Assembly (NCBI GenBank): GCA_023663705.1
Contig: JAMPGY010000020.1
Coordinates: 1 to 45,151, forward strand
Source: Clostridium sp.
GTDB lineage: Bacteria; Bacteroidota; Bacteroidia; Bacteroidales; Bacteroidaceae
Length of the DNA stretch: 45,151 nucleotides
Direction of reading: 5' to 3'
The notes beneath the pieces are model-generated. The model was not told where the DNA came from. It saw only the letters and a list, made by a program, of their open reading frames with translations, and did not search any database. Shown in pieces: positions 36,350 to 45,119 of this stretch (its first letter is position 1; each line of letters opens with the position of its first letter). A program made the translations under genes and the position numbers.

Positions 36350-38020
36350 TTACTTCAAACTTTGGTTTAACTTCACAAACGAACCGGTGTATTTGGCCAG
36401 TGCACTCTGGCTCTCGGCCTTCACCGGCGTACGGTCGTTGGGAGCGAAGCCGGCGGCAATGGCCTCGGCCGGAATCTGGATGGCCGTGCGCGGGTCGTTG
36501 GTCACGAGGGTCTCCACACGGTCGAGACCTATCTTGTGGGTTATTTCCAATCCGTAGCGCTTGATGTCGAACCAGCGGTAACCGTCGTCGATGGTCTCGA
36601 TGCGGCGGAAGTGGAGCACACACTGCAACATGGGTTCGATGTCGTCCGTCACGCGGTATTCGCTGCTGGGACACACCTCGTCGATGTGAAGGGGCTTCAC
36701 GATGCCGTAGCCGGGATCCTTGGTCTTGTAGAAAGAGATGATCTGCGCCTCGGTCAGATCGCGGAACGAAGCGGCCACACCCACGTTGCGTCGGGCACCC
36801 TCCCAGATTTTCAAATCCTCGAGAGCCCCGGTCTTGTCGCCCATGAAAAGACGGGCCTCGGCACGGGCCAGCAGGGTTTCCTCGGCAGTCAGCTCACAAC
36901 GCACGATGTGAATAAAACCGATACCGGCCACCTTGTCGGTGTATTCAAAGAATTCACCGGCCTTGGGGAAGATGGTGCCGTACTCCTGGCTGCCGCGGAT
37001 GTAAAGTTTACCGGAGAAGCAGGGGTGGAAGTTGTAACTGGGCCAAGTGGGACCGGCACCCAGGATCGTGGCGGCCTGCGCGTCGCGGTTGCAGGCGAAG
37101 CGGGCACCGCGGCTACGGCCAAACACCGAGTAGGTGGGCACGAGCAGGAAGTTGCAGGCCTCGGTGGCACTCGAATAGGCTGCCACAAGGGCATCGTAGG
37201 TGGTGAAGCTCTTGGCCCAGAACTTACGCATCAGCGTAGAGGGATCGGCACCTTCGCCGCCCAAGGCTGCCGTGGCATACTTCTCCACGTTCTTATAGTC
37301 GCGCTTGAACAGATAGAAGCGGGCGGCAAAGGCATTGGCCGCCTTCTTGTTGAAGTGATACTTGGGCACGTCGTAGCTGGCATCATCGATCAGGGGCAAT
37401 CCGGCCTCAATATCCTGCTCGATCTTGCGGTAGACACTGGCCAGCGACTCGCGTTCGTAGTGCACCAGCACCTTGTCCTCCACCTTCTGCATATAGGGGA
37501 TACCGGGGATGTTCTCCGACAGTGCCTCGCCGGCGTATGCCTTGGAGAAGATGCTGACCAGAAGGAAGTGATGGTAGGCGCGGGAGAGGAGCGCCTCACC
37601 CTTCTGGGCCTGCACCTCGGCGCCGCGTCCCTCGGCCTCAAACCGTTCGATGGCCTGCAGCGCGTTGTTGCACACGGCAATGGCGTGGTAGCAACCCGAC
37701 CAAATCATGGAAGGACTGTCCTCCTCGATGTTGCTCACGATATCGTCCCACCCGAAAGCCTCCAGATCGGCCGGATCGCGGTAGGTGAGGTTGTAGCGGT
37801 TACCGTTCTCGTCGGGGGCGTTGTTGTCCACCACATTATCCGATGAGAACTCACACACGGTGGCATAGTTGTATTGACAATAAGCGTCCACGAGCAATTG
37901 TCTCACCTGCTCGGGCGTATCGATCTCCACTCGGTTGTCGGGCACCTGATCCAGAAAATCGTTACAGGAAGAGGCAAGAACAACCAGAGCGGCAACGGCT
38001 ATATATTTTGCTATTTTCAT
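36350..38020 (-). CDS. SusD/RagB-type nutrient-binding lipoprotein
   Basis: It has 556 residues with a lipobox VLASSC (C19) and the typical start NDFLDQVPDNRVEIDTPEQV. TPR-like helices follow, with the SusD signature stretches QKGEALLSRAYHHFLLV and LARAEARLFMGDKTGALEDL. The C-terminus ends FDIKRYGLEITHK and following. It forms the lid of the SusC barrel and is 28 bases downstream of the SusC-type gene. The length is normal for the family. Confidence 0.95.
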   Translation of the reverse strand: MKIAKYIAVAALVVLASSCNDFLDQVPDNRVEIDTPEQVRQLLVDAYCQYNYATVCEFSSDNVVDNNAPDENGNRYNLTYRDPADLEAFGWDDIVSNIEEDSPSMIWSGCYHAIAVCNNALQAIERFEAEGRGAEVQAQKGEALLSRAYHHFLLVSIFSKAYAGEALSENIPGIPYMQKVEDKVLVHYERESLASVYRKIEQDIEAGLPLIDDASYDVPKYHFNKKAANAFAARFYLFKRDYKNVEKYATAALGGEGADPSTLMRKFWAKSFTTYDALVAAYSSATEACNFLLVPTYSVFGRSRGARFACNRDAQAATILGAGPTWPSYNFHPCFSGKLYIRGSQEYGTIFPKAGEFFEYTDKVAGIGFIHIVRCELTAEETLLARAEARLFMGDKTGALEDLKIWEGARRNVGVAASFRDLTEAQIISFYKTKDPGYGIVKPLHIDEVCPSSEYRVTDDIEPMLQCVLHFRRIETIDDGYRWFDIKRYGLEITHKIGLDRVETLVTNDPRTAIQIPAEAIAAGFAPNDRTPVKAESQSALAKYTGSFVKLNQSLK

Positions 38021-38048
38021 ATTCTTGTTCTATGTATAGGTTTGACGA

Positions 38049-41000
38049 TTAAAGTCCGAGACGGAGCGTGAATGTGAATTGCTTGGGCGACGGCGTGGCC
38101 ACACCACCGGAGTTGAAGAACTCGGGGTCCTGTCCGTTGAGCTTCTTGTCGGCATAGATCAGGAAGCAGTTCACGGCCTGGAGCTTGAGCGAGGCGCTGC
38201 TGAGCTTCAGTTTCTGGATGAACGTCTTGGGCACGTCGTAAGTGAGGGAAATTTCCTTCATGCGGATGAAATCGCCCTTAGCGATACGGGCCGTGGAGTA
38301 GTTGTAGGCGTTGTAGGCGTAGCTCAACTTGTTGTCATTCTCAAACTGACGTTTGGAGGCAATGACGGGGATGGAGGTGACAGCCTCGTCGCCGGGCTTC
38401 GTCCAACGGTTCTTGAATTCCTTGGGCATGGCGGAGAGGTCGGTGTAGGAAGCCGAGAAGACGGGATCCAGACGCACCACGTTGCCGAAGGAGTAGGTGA
38501 TGAAGATGTTGGCATGCCAGTTCTTCCAGCGGAACTGGTTGCCGAATCCACCGGTGATGGTGGGATCCGTGGGCCCCTCATACTTCAGGTAGTCGGTGTG
38601 CTCGAAATCCTGGAAGTTGTGATCACTCACCGTCAGTTCGCCCTTCTCGTTGATAAACGTGGGCAGACCTTCCTCGTTCAGTCCCATGAAAGGCACGGAG
38701 AACAGCGCACGCACCGGATACCCCTGCTTGGCATATCCCTGTCCGCTGATGAGATCCATTACCTGTGCACGTGAGTCGAGATCGGTGATCTCATTCTTGG
38801 CATAGGAGAATGTCCAGTCGGTGGTCCAGGAGAAATTGCGCTGGTCGAAATTCTTGGTAGTCAGCATGAATTCCACACCATAGGACTTCATGGCAGCCAC
38901 ATTGGCCCACTTGCGGTTCTGACCGCCTACGCCCTGTGTGTAGATGGGGCCAATCAGGTCGTAGTTGTTACGCGTGTACCAGTCCATGGTCAGGTTGATG
39001 CGGTTCTTCAGGAAACCGAGGTCGAGCCCCACGTTGAACTCGTGCTTCTTCTCGTAGGTGAGTTCGCTATTGGCGATTTCCTCCAGGGTCAGACCCAGCT
39101 CGCCGACGCTCGACAGAGGACGCCAGGGCTTGTAGGGATTGATGATGGCCGTGGCGTTGGACACGTAGTCCGGTCCGCTCTCCGCCGTCAGTGAATAAGA
39201 CAGACGCAACGTGGCGTGGGAAAGCACGGGATTCTTGAACCATTTCTCCTCGTGAGCGTTCCAGGCTGCAGACACGTTCCACGTGGGCAACCAGCGCGAT
39301 TCGCGGGACTTACCCAGCTTGTTGCTACCCTCGTAACGGATGGTTCCGTTCAGGGTGTAGCGTGCGGCATACGAATAGGTGGCCGTGCCGAAGAAAGCGG
39401 CGTTGCGGCGGTAGGTCCACTGGTTGCTGTAGTAGGCGGCGTTTTCCTCGCCCTGCTGCTTGAAGAGGTTGTAGTCTACGAACGGGGTGTTACCGTTGTC
39501 GTAGCAGAAGCCCCAGCCCTGAAAACTGATGGCGTTGCGGTCTACCGAACTGAACTCGGTGCCCACCATGGCATTGACCATGTGCACGCGGTTGAAGTTC
39601 TTGTTGAACTGACCGATGGCGCGGAAGTCCACCTGCGACACGGAGTAACTGTTGTTGTAATAGATACCACCCTTGGGAAGCACCGTCTGCGGCAGCGCGT
39701 TCTCGTCTTCAGGGTCGGTGTAAAGGTAGGGGTTGGCATCGCGGATGGTAGCGTCCTCGGGCGAGATACCGGCGCGATAGGCCAGAGCCTGATTGGAGTT
39801 ATCCTTCACGAAGTGGTCGTTGGTGGAACGCTGGTAGCGGTAGGCACCCAGCACGGTGAAGTCGAGGAAGTCCTTCGGACGCCAGTTCAATTCACCCTGA
39901 AACTTCAAGTCGGTCACGCCCAGTTCGATGTAGTTGTTGTCCAGTTCCTTCAGAATGTTGAAATCGGAATAGTTGCGCGAATAGAGCGAGCGGGCATCCA
40001 GCGTACGCGAAGTGTTGAGGGCGTAGCTGTAGGGGTTGATGTCGAAACCGCGCTTCACCTCGCCGGACACGACGTCGATCTCCTGCGACAACGTACCGGG
40101 AGCGGTCTGCTTACGATAGGAGTCGCTGGTGAGCAACGTGATGCGCAAGTAGTCGGACAGGTCGAAGGAGGCGTTACCGTTGTAGGTGTAGCGCTGCACC
40201 TTGCTCGACATGGTCCATCCCGGATCCTGCATCACCGACACCGAAGAGTAGAAACGTCCGCGTTCGGTACCGCCGGAGATGCTCAGGGCATGGTTTTGCA
40301 TGACGTTGGTGTTGAACAGTTCGTCAAACCAGTCGGTGTTGCGGAACTCGGCCTGCTGCAGGTAGGCGTTCTTGGCCGCCTGCGTGTTGGCCAGACCGTA
40401 GGATCCCGTGGCGGGATTGTAGGTGTTGATCATCTGATACATCTTACCGTACACACCCGAGCTGGAGGCCTTGGTCAGTGCGGAGAGTTCCAGCCATCCC
40501 TTGGCTTCCATCTCCTTGTACACACCCATCTGCTCCTGCGAGTTCATGATGTTGAAGTTGCGGTAGTTGGGGCGCAGACGCAGGGTCAGCTCGCCCGTAT
40601 AGTTGATGGAGGTCTGGCCGGCCTTACCCTTCTTGGTGGTCACCACGATCACACCGGCCATGGCACGCGCACCGTAGATAGAGGTGGCCGAACCGTCCTT
40701 CAGAATCTGGAACGACTCGATGTCGTCGGCATTCAGTCCGGCAATGGCCGAGGAGATCAGCGTGGTGGCGTCACCGGACGACAGTTCGTCGGCCGACACT
40801 TCCACGGCATCCTCCAGAATCACGCCGTCCACCACCCACAAGGGGCGTGAGTTACCATAGATGGAGGTGGCACCGCGCACACGGATCTTGGGCGCCGTAC
40901 CGAACGTGCCGGACACGTTCTGCACCGACACACCGGCCGCACGGCCTTCCAGCGAACGGGAGATGTCGGCCACACCGTTGATGCGGATGTCAGCGGCATC

Positions 41001-41492
41001 CAGTTTGGTGGTGGCACCGGTGAACAGGCGGCGGTCCATCTTGGACATACCCGTCACCACAACGTCTTTCAGTTCCTGCACGTTGGCCTGCAGCACAATT
41101 TTCAAGTGGGAAGAACTGATCTTCACTTCAGACGTTTTCATTCCCACGTATTTCACTTCAAGATGGGTGGCACCCGCCGGTGCCTCAAAGGAGAAGTTAC
41201 CGTCGATGTCGGTGAGCGTGCCCACTCCGGCATGCCCTTTCACCATAACCGACGCACCGATAATCGGCTCGTTGTCGTCGCCCGAGATCACGGTACCCTT
41301 TACCTTGGTCTGAGCCAGCATTCCCACGCTGACCCAAAGACACATTGCCATCAGCACTCCCCTTTTGTCCGCCATGCAAGCGGAAAAGACGGATTTCATC
41401 CCTAAAAATAAATAAGAGAGGGCATACTCTGTCATGCGGCCGAGCGATTCACCCGCCGACAGGCAAGAAACCTTGTTATTCGTTTTCAGCAT
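38049..41492 (-). CDS. SusC/RagA-type TonB-dependent outer-membrane receptor
   Basis: It has 1147 residues. The start at 41492 is AT-rich upstream; alternatives are 41435, 41399 and 41375, and the signal segment (KRGVLMAMCLWVSVGMLAQ) lies at about 43-61. A carboxypeptidase-regulatory-like domain follows (VKGTVISGDDNEPIIGASV), then the plug (RSLEGRAAGVSVQNV, PKIRVRGATSIYGNSRPLWV) and a beta-barrel ending FTFTLRLGL. There is no N-terminal signalling domain for an anti-sigma factor. It heads the five-gene operon. The cargo is unknown; the HExxH partner suggests peptide or protein-derived cargo. Confidence 0.93.
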   Translation of the reverse strand: MLKTNNKVSCLSAGESLGRMTEYALSYLFLGMKSVFSACMADKRGVLMAMCLWVSVGMLAQTKVKGTVISGDDNEPIIGASVMVKGHAGVGTLTDIDGNFSFEAPAGATHLEVKYVGMKTSEVKISSSHLKIVLQANVQELKDVVVTGMSKMDRRLFTGATTKLDAADIRINGVADISRSLEGRAAGVSVQNVSGTFGTAPKIRVRGATSIYGNSRPLWVVDGVILEDAVEVSADELSSGDATTLISSAIAGLNADDIESFQILKDGSATSIYGARAMAGVIVVTTKKGKAGQTSINYTGELTLRLRPNYRNFNIMNSQEQMGVYKEMEAKGWLELSALTKASSSGVYGKMYQMINTYNPATGSYGLANTQAAKNAYLQQAEFRNTDWFDELFNTNVMQNHALSISGGTERGRFYSSVSVMQDPGWTMSSKVQRYTYNGNASFDLSDYLRITLLTSDSYRKQTAPGTLSQEIDVVSGEVKRGFDINPYSYALNTSRTLDARSLYSRNYSDFNILKELDNNYIELGVTDLKFQGELNWRPKDFLDFTVLGAYRYQRSTNDHFVKDNSNQALAYRAGISPEDATIRDANPYLYTDPEDENALPQTVLPKGGIYYNNSYSVSQVDFRAIGQFNKNFNRVHMVNAMVGTEFSSVDRNAISFQGWGFCYDNGNTPFVDYNLFKQQGEENAAYYSNQWTYRRNAAFFGTATYSYAARYTLNGTIRYEGSNKLGKSRESRWLPTWNVSAAWNAHEEKWFKNPVLSHATLRLSYSLTAESGPDYVSNATAIINPYKPWRPLSSVGELGLTLEEIANSELTYEKKHEFNVGLDLGFLKNRINLTMDWYTRNNYDLIGPIYTQGVGGQNRKWANVAAMKSYGVEFMLTTKNFDQRNFSWTTDWTFSYAKNEITDLDSRAQVMDLISGQGYAKQGYPVRALFSVPFMGLNEEGLPTFINEKGELTVSDHNFQDFEHTDYLKYEGPTDPTITGGFGNQFRWKNWHANIFITYSFGNVVRLDPVFSASYTDLSAMPKEFKNRWTKPGDEAVTSIPVIASKRQFENDNKLSYAYNAYNYSTARIAKGDFIRMKEISLTYDVPKTFIQKLKLSSASLKLQAVNCFLIYADKKLNGQDPEFFNSGGVATPSPKQFTFTLRLGL

Positions 41493-41600
41493 TTTTGATA
41501 TAATTGTTTTTTAAATTTTGTTGCCTTTTCTATGTACTTGTGCTACGTTTTCCCCACGCGCTACACAGGGTTATTAACAAATAAATACTAATACCGGCGA

Positions 41601-41608
41601 CAAAATTA
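41601..41608 (-). promoter_or_regulatory. Putative -7 element of the SusC operon
   Basis: The minus strand reads TAATTTTG, an exact TAnnTTTG match, giving a leader of about 100 bases. No TTTG is at -33; a run of eight G on the minus strand (41630-41637) lies there instead. Confidence 0.45.
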
Positions 41609-42032
41609 CAAATAAATCTTAAACGCCTACCCCCCCCAATAGTTAAAATATGCAAACACAGGTTTCTCCTACTTTCAAATCGACGGGAAACAGCCTTTCT
41701 TTGCGTGCATTTTGTTTCAGTTAAAAGACAAAATGCAACGAAGTTTAGCCGCATCCCGACAAATAACAATGACATACCACCGGAAAAGCGCCAAATCCGG
41801 CATATATGGTTGACAAATGTCACTTTTCCTTTCGTCCGGCCATGTCAACCACGAATCATCCTACAGTCCACCGGAACACATCACTGCCCTCGGGAGGCAC
41901 CCATCTCCCACCCCGACAGTCCTACAAGACATGTCATCACACCTTATCAACACCTTACAAACCGTTCGTGTACCCATGCCATCCACGCACCCATGCAGGG
42001 ACGCGTCAGGAGGTTACGTTAGGCTGTCGCGA
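41609..42032. other. Non-coding gap upstream of the SusC operon
   Basis: No supported gene. It holds the G8 tract (41630-41637) and an inverted repeat, TGCATTTTGT (41706-41715) with ACAAAATGCA (41728-41737), a 10-base-pair stem with 12-base loop about 215 bases before the SusC start. Either could be a regulator site. The remainder to 42032 looks featureless apart from being C-rich on the plus strand. Confidence 0.5.
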
Positions 42033-42884
42033 TTACGCTCCGCCGCTCTCCCTCCCGGCCACAATGAGCGGAATGTCGCCCAGCTGCGCCGCCAGATCAC
42101 TGAACGAGCTGTGCCACGAACCATATATACGGTTCGTGCGCGCGAGCGCGTAGAGGTCTACCACCGCATCCACGATACCGCCCTGCGAAGTGCGGTCGGC
42201 CTTGGCATCGGACGTGATCACACGGTCGGGATAGCGCCGCTTCATCTCCGCTTTCACCTGTTCGTCGTCGGTGGCCAGATAAATGAGCACTTCCGGCTGA
42301 CGGATGACCTCTGCGTCCAGATGGGCGAAAAAGGCTTCCAGCGGACTGGCGTCCCAGGCCTCGGGATGATCCGTGCGGCGCACATGCACACCCACCACCT
42401 CGGGAGCCGAGGCAAAGGGAGCACAACGCCCGTCGATGAGTGCCTGCAAGAAGGGGCGAGGCACGAACAGGCGGCGCAACAGAGCCGGGTCGTAGGGGTA
42501 GAAATCGGAATAGGAGGACATGTAGCCGCACCCGCCGTCGGCCCAGGCCTTGAAGTCGAACGCCTGCCTGCGCAGAGGGGTCACCTCGTATTCGTTGATG
42601 CGGCGGGGATAGAACAAGCTGAGCCAGAGGGCTGTGAAATGGAAGTTGCGGGTACGCGGGCGGTCGATGGTGAAAAGGTCTGTCCACCGCGCCTCACGGA
42701 AACGGACGAGCGGCAGGTTCAGCGGCTCGAACAGCGAGGAGAAAGTGGCGTTGAGACCGGAGTCGCGAAACCACACGATGCGCACGCCTTTCTGCAGTTC
42801 CCCCATCATGGTCACCACACTGGCCATCGTGCGCATGCGGTTGCACAAACCGCCGGCAGGAACGAAAGTCAATTTATAATTCAT
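42033..42884 (-). CDS. Fucosyltransferase-like glycosyltransferase
   Basis: It has 283 residues from ATG 42884. The start GGLCNRMRTMASVV and the later GVHVRRTDH and YLATDDEQVKAEM are the N-terminal loop, the HxRxxD nucleotide-sugar motif and the donor-site strand of the fucosyltransferase-like GT-B group (GT11/GT23/O-fucosyltransferase relatives). The donor and acceptor are unknown; GDP-sugar use is inferred from the family. The frame is open to 42905, where the first residues would be encoded by an AT-rich repeat. It lies on the same strand just after the M20 dipeptidase and overlaps its end only in that longer form. Confidence 0.75.
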   Translation of the reverse strand: MNYKLTFVPAGGLCNRMRTMASVVTMMGELQKGVRIVWFRDSGLNATFSSLFEPLNLPLVRFREARWTDLFTIDRPRTRNFHFTALWLSLFYPRRINEYEVTPLRRQAFDFKAWADGGCGYMSSYSDFYPYDPALLRRLFVPRPFLQALIDGRCAPFASAPEVVGVHVRRTDHPEAWDASPLEAFFAHLDAEVIRQPEVLIYLATDDEQVKAEMKRRYPDRVITSDAKADRTSQGGIVDAVVDLYALARTNRIYGSWHSSFSDLAAQLGDIPLIVAGRESGGA

Positions 42885-42910
42885 AATGCATAATTCATAA
42901 TTCATGAATT
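42871..42910. repeat. AT-rich short-period repeat, copy A
   Basis: Repeated TAATTCATAATTCATAA-type sequence of 7-8-base period. It supplies the last codons and stop of the M20 dipeptidase and the optional first codons of the glycosyltransferase. Copy B is at 44302-44340. Confidence 0.7.
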
Positions 42911-44265
42911 AACCCGTATTGCCGGTGGAACTCCACCACGGCCTCTATCCCCTTGCGGAAAATGTCGAGACGGAAGTTCTCGTTGGGCGAATGGATGGCG
43001 TCGCTCTCCAATCCGAAGCCCATCAGCACGGTCTTGATGCCCAGGATGCGCTCGAAGTCGCTGATAATGGGGATGCTTCCGCCACGGCGCACTGCCAGCG
43101 GGCGACGGCCGAAGGCCTTGGTGAACCCGGCCTCGGCGGCACGGTAGGCCGGCAACGTGACGGGGCACACATAGCCCTGCCCGCCATGCAGGGGAGTCAC
43201 CTTCACACTCACGCAGTCGGGCGCCAGCTGCCGCAGGTAGTCGGCAAAGAGCACGGAGATTTTCTCGTGGTCCTGATGGGGCACCAGACGGCACGACACC
43301 TTGGCGTAAGCCTTGGAGGGGAGCACCGTCTTGGCCCCCTCGCCCGTGTGACCGCCCCAGATGCCGCAGATGTCGAACGACGGACGGCAGCTGTTGCGCT
43401 CCAGCGTGGAGTATCCGCGCTCGCCCCGCAGGGCTTTCACGCCGATGGCGGCCTTGTATTGCTCCTCGTCGAAGGGGATGCCGGCCAGCATCTCGCGCTC
43501 CTCGGCCGAAAGTTCCTCCACATCGTCGTAGAAATGAGGCACGGTGATGCGTCCGTCCGCGTCCGTCACGCGGGCCAGCATCTCACAGAGCACGTTGACG
43601 GGATTGGCCACGGCTCCGCCGAAGTGTCCGGAGTGAAGGTCGCGGTTGGGTCCCGTCACCTCCACCTCCCAATAGGCCAGCCCGCGCAGACCGGTGGTGA
43701 GCGAGGGCAGTTCGGCGCCCAGCATACTGGTGTCGCTCACCAGGATGACGTCGGCCCGGAGCAGTTCGCGATGACCGCTGAGGAAGGCGTTCAGACTGGG
43801 CGATCCGATCTCTTCCTCACCCTCGAAGATAAACTTCACATTGTGGCGCAGCAGCCCCTCGCGCACCAGATATTCAAAGGCTTTCACCTGTATCATGGCC
43901 TGCCCCTTGTCGTCGTCGGCGCCGCGGGCATAGATGCGTCCGTCGCGTATCTCGGGCTCAAAGGGGGCGGAGTGCCACAGTTCGAGCGGCTCCACCGGCA
44001 TCACGTCGTAGTGGGCATAGATGAGCACCGTAGGCGCGGACGGATCCACCGTCTTGCGGGCAAACACCAGGGGATTTCCCTCGGAAGGCATCACCTCGGC
44101 CTCGTCCGCCCCGGCCTCGAGCAGCAGCTGGCGCCAGCGCTCGGCACAGGCCTCCACATCTGCCCGGTGGGCGCTCTCGGCGCTGATGCTGGGAATGCGT
44201 ATCAGACTGAACAGTTCGTCCATAAACCGTTCTTCGTTCTCTTCGATATATTGCTTTATTTCCAT
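42895..44265 (-). CDS. M20-family dipeptidase
   Basis: It is a two-zinc exopeptidase of the M20/ArgE/DapE/CPG2 group acting on dipeptides in the cytoplasm. It has 456 residues. Zinc-site residues are H85 and D87 (YAHYDVMP), D118 (RGADDDKG), E150-E151 (FEGEEEIGS), and a later H in SPNENF-proximal DAIHSPNE. The dimerisation domain carries HSGHFGG (near 216). This is the typical PepV/CNDP-like dipeptidase arrangement. A -7 element (44285-44292) gives a leader of about 13 bases. The end lies in AT-rich repeat A and repeat B is just upstream of the promoter. Confidence 0.93.
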   Translation of the reverse strand: MEIKQYIEENEERFMDELFSLIRIPSISAESAHRADVEACAERWRQLLLEAGADEAEVMPSEGNPLVFARKTVDPSAPTVLIYAHYDVMPVEPLELWHSAPFEPEIRDGRIYARGADDDKGQAMIQVKAFEYLVREGLLRHNVKFIFEGEEEIGSPSLNAFLSGHRELLRADVILVSDTSMLGAELPSLTTGLRGLAYWEVEVTGPNRDLHSGHFGGAVANPVNVLCEMLARVTDADGRITVPHFYDDVEELSAEEREMLAGIPFDEEQYKAAIGVKALRGERGYSTLERNSCRPSFDICGIWGGHTGEGAKTVLPSKAYAKVSCRLVPHQDHEKISVLFADYLRQLAPDCVSVKVTPLHGGQGYVCPVTLPAYRAAEAGFTKAFGRRPLAVRRGGSIPIISDFERILGIKTVLMGFGLESDAIHSPNENFRLDIFRKGIEAVVEFHRQYGLIHEL

Positions 44266-44284
44266 AAGTCGTTGATTTGATATG

Positions 44285-44292
44285 CAAAGATA
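44285..44292 (-). promoter_or_regulatory. Putative -7 element of the M20 dipeptidase gene
   Basis: The minus strand reads TATCTTTG, an exact match, 20 bases before the ATG. The -33 position falls in AT-rich repeat B. Confidence 0.5.
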
Positions 44293-44301
44293 GAAGTTTT
44301 T

Positions 44302-44340
44302 TTAATTCATAATTCATAATTAAGAATTCATAATTGTGAT
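44302..44340. repeat. AT-rich short-period repeat, copy B
   Basis: TTAATTCATAATTCATAATT followed by a shifted AATTCATAATT. It matches copy A at 42871-42910 and lies just upstream of the dipeptidase promoter. Confidence 0.7.
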
Positions 44341-44435
44341 TTATGCCTTATGAATGGCTCATCATGAATTGAAAATTAACGGTCGGCATAGAGAACTATA
44401 AAAACGGGGCGTCATTGGAACTGCCTGTGGATCGG

Positions 44436-44550
44436 CATTAGCCTTACCTACGGCTTGACATTAGCCTTACCTACGGCTCGACATTGGCCTTGCCTATGGC
44501 TTGACATTGGCCTTGCCTATGGCTTGACATTGGCCTTGCCTACGGCTTGA
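44436..44550. repeat. 23-base tandem array, GC-rich type
   Basis: Five units of exactly 23 bases start at 44436, 44459, 44482, 44505 and 44528, with core TTGGCCTTGCCTAYGGCTTG. Units 3 and 4 are identical. A degenerate sixth follows. There are no spacers, so this is not CRISPR. It shares only its period with the next array. Confidence 0.9.
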
Positions 44551-44583
44551 CATCGGACAGGCCTACGGGACTGTCTGCGGTAT

Positions 44584-44721
44584 GCGTACCGAAGGGGCTT
44601 CGGTATACGTAAATAAGGTGCTTCAGTACGTGTATTGAAGGAGCTTAAGTACACGTAAATAAGAAGCTTCTGTACACGTACTGAAGGAACTCGTGTAAAC
44701 GTACCGTAGGGGCTTCTATAC
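44584..44721. repeat. 23-base-period degenerate tandem array (right end)
   Basis: Six units of 23 bases start at 44584, 44607, 44630, 44653, 44676 and 44699, with core ACGTAnnnAAGnnGCTTCnG. It is the same family as the left-end array at 303-463. No gene is seen in 44341-45151. Confidence 0.8.
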
Positions 44722-44786
44722 GCGTCCGGCAACATGGGACAATAACAGGGCAATCCGCCCCGAAATACGGTTGGATGCAGAATATC

Positions 44787-44830
44787 CTTCAATGGTTCAA
44801 ACTATTTGTGAATGAGTGAGAAAAGGTTCA
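44787..44830 (-). repeat. 44-base dispersed element, inverted arm
   Basis: It is the exact reverse complement of 45076-45119 over all 44 bases. The flank beyond (CTTTTCCTTCACTG) also resembles the flank of the other arm, so similarity extends to about 60 bases. Confidence 0.9.
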
Positions 44831-45075
44831 CTTTTCCTTCACTGTTCCGTCATTCCAACTTCACAACCGCCCATTCTCCCGTGCAGCATTGCCATCATGC
44901 ACACCGCATTATCCTCCCGCGGGCGAGTATTGCAGGATGGGATTACCCTCAAAAACGGGAAGGTGTGCATTAGCGTGCTTTAGCGTCTCCGCCTCATGTA
45001 AGGCAATATTACGAATGTCATCGGCAGCTCTCCCGAAAAAGTAAACCGTTTGTGAAGGATAAATGAAGCTAAAAC

Positions 45076-45119
45076 TGAACCTTTTCTCACTCATTCACAA
45101 ATAGTTTGAACCATTGAAG
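45076..45119 (+). repeat. 44-base dispersed element, direct arm
   Basis: It forms a perfect 44-base inverted repeat with 44787-44830 around a 245-base centre. The left-window copy at 177-220 is in the same orientation. The centre (44831-45075) has a 61-codon minus-strand frame that I do not accept as a gene. Confidence 0.9.

Noticed and set aside
31648-41492. Polysaccharide utilisation locus
   Set aside because: SusC/SusD are present, but no glycoside hydrolase, lyase, esterase or PUL-type regulator is nearby; the only enzyme is an HExxH hydrolase.
41817-42893. Plus-strand 358-codon open frame
   Set aside because: It is antisense to the glycosyltransferase, whose GGLCNR and HVRRTDH motifs show the real strand.
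44436-44721. Possible CRISPR array
   Set aside because: Units abut with no unique spacers, the sequence of the units drifts, and no cas genes are in the window.
44909-45094. Minus-strand 61-codon frame inside the inverted repeat
   Set aside because: It starts in the repeat arm, has no promoter or family signature, and is interrupted in the other copies.
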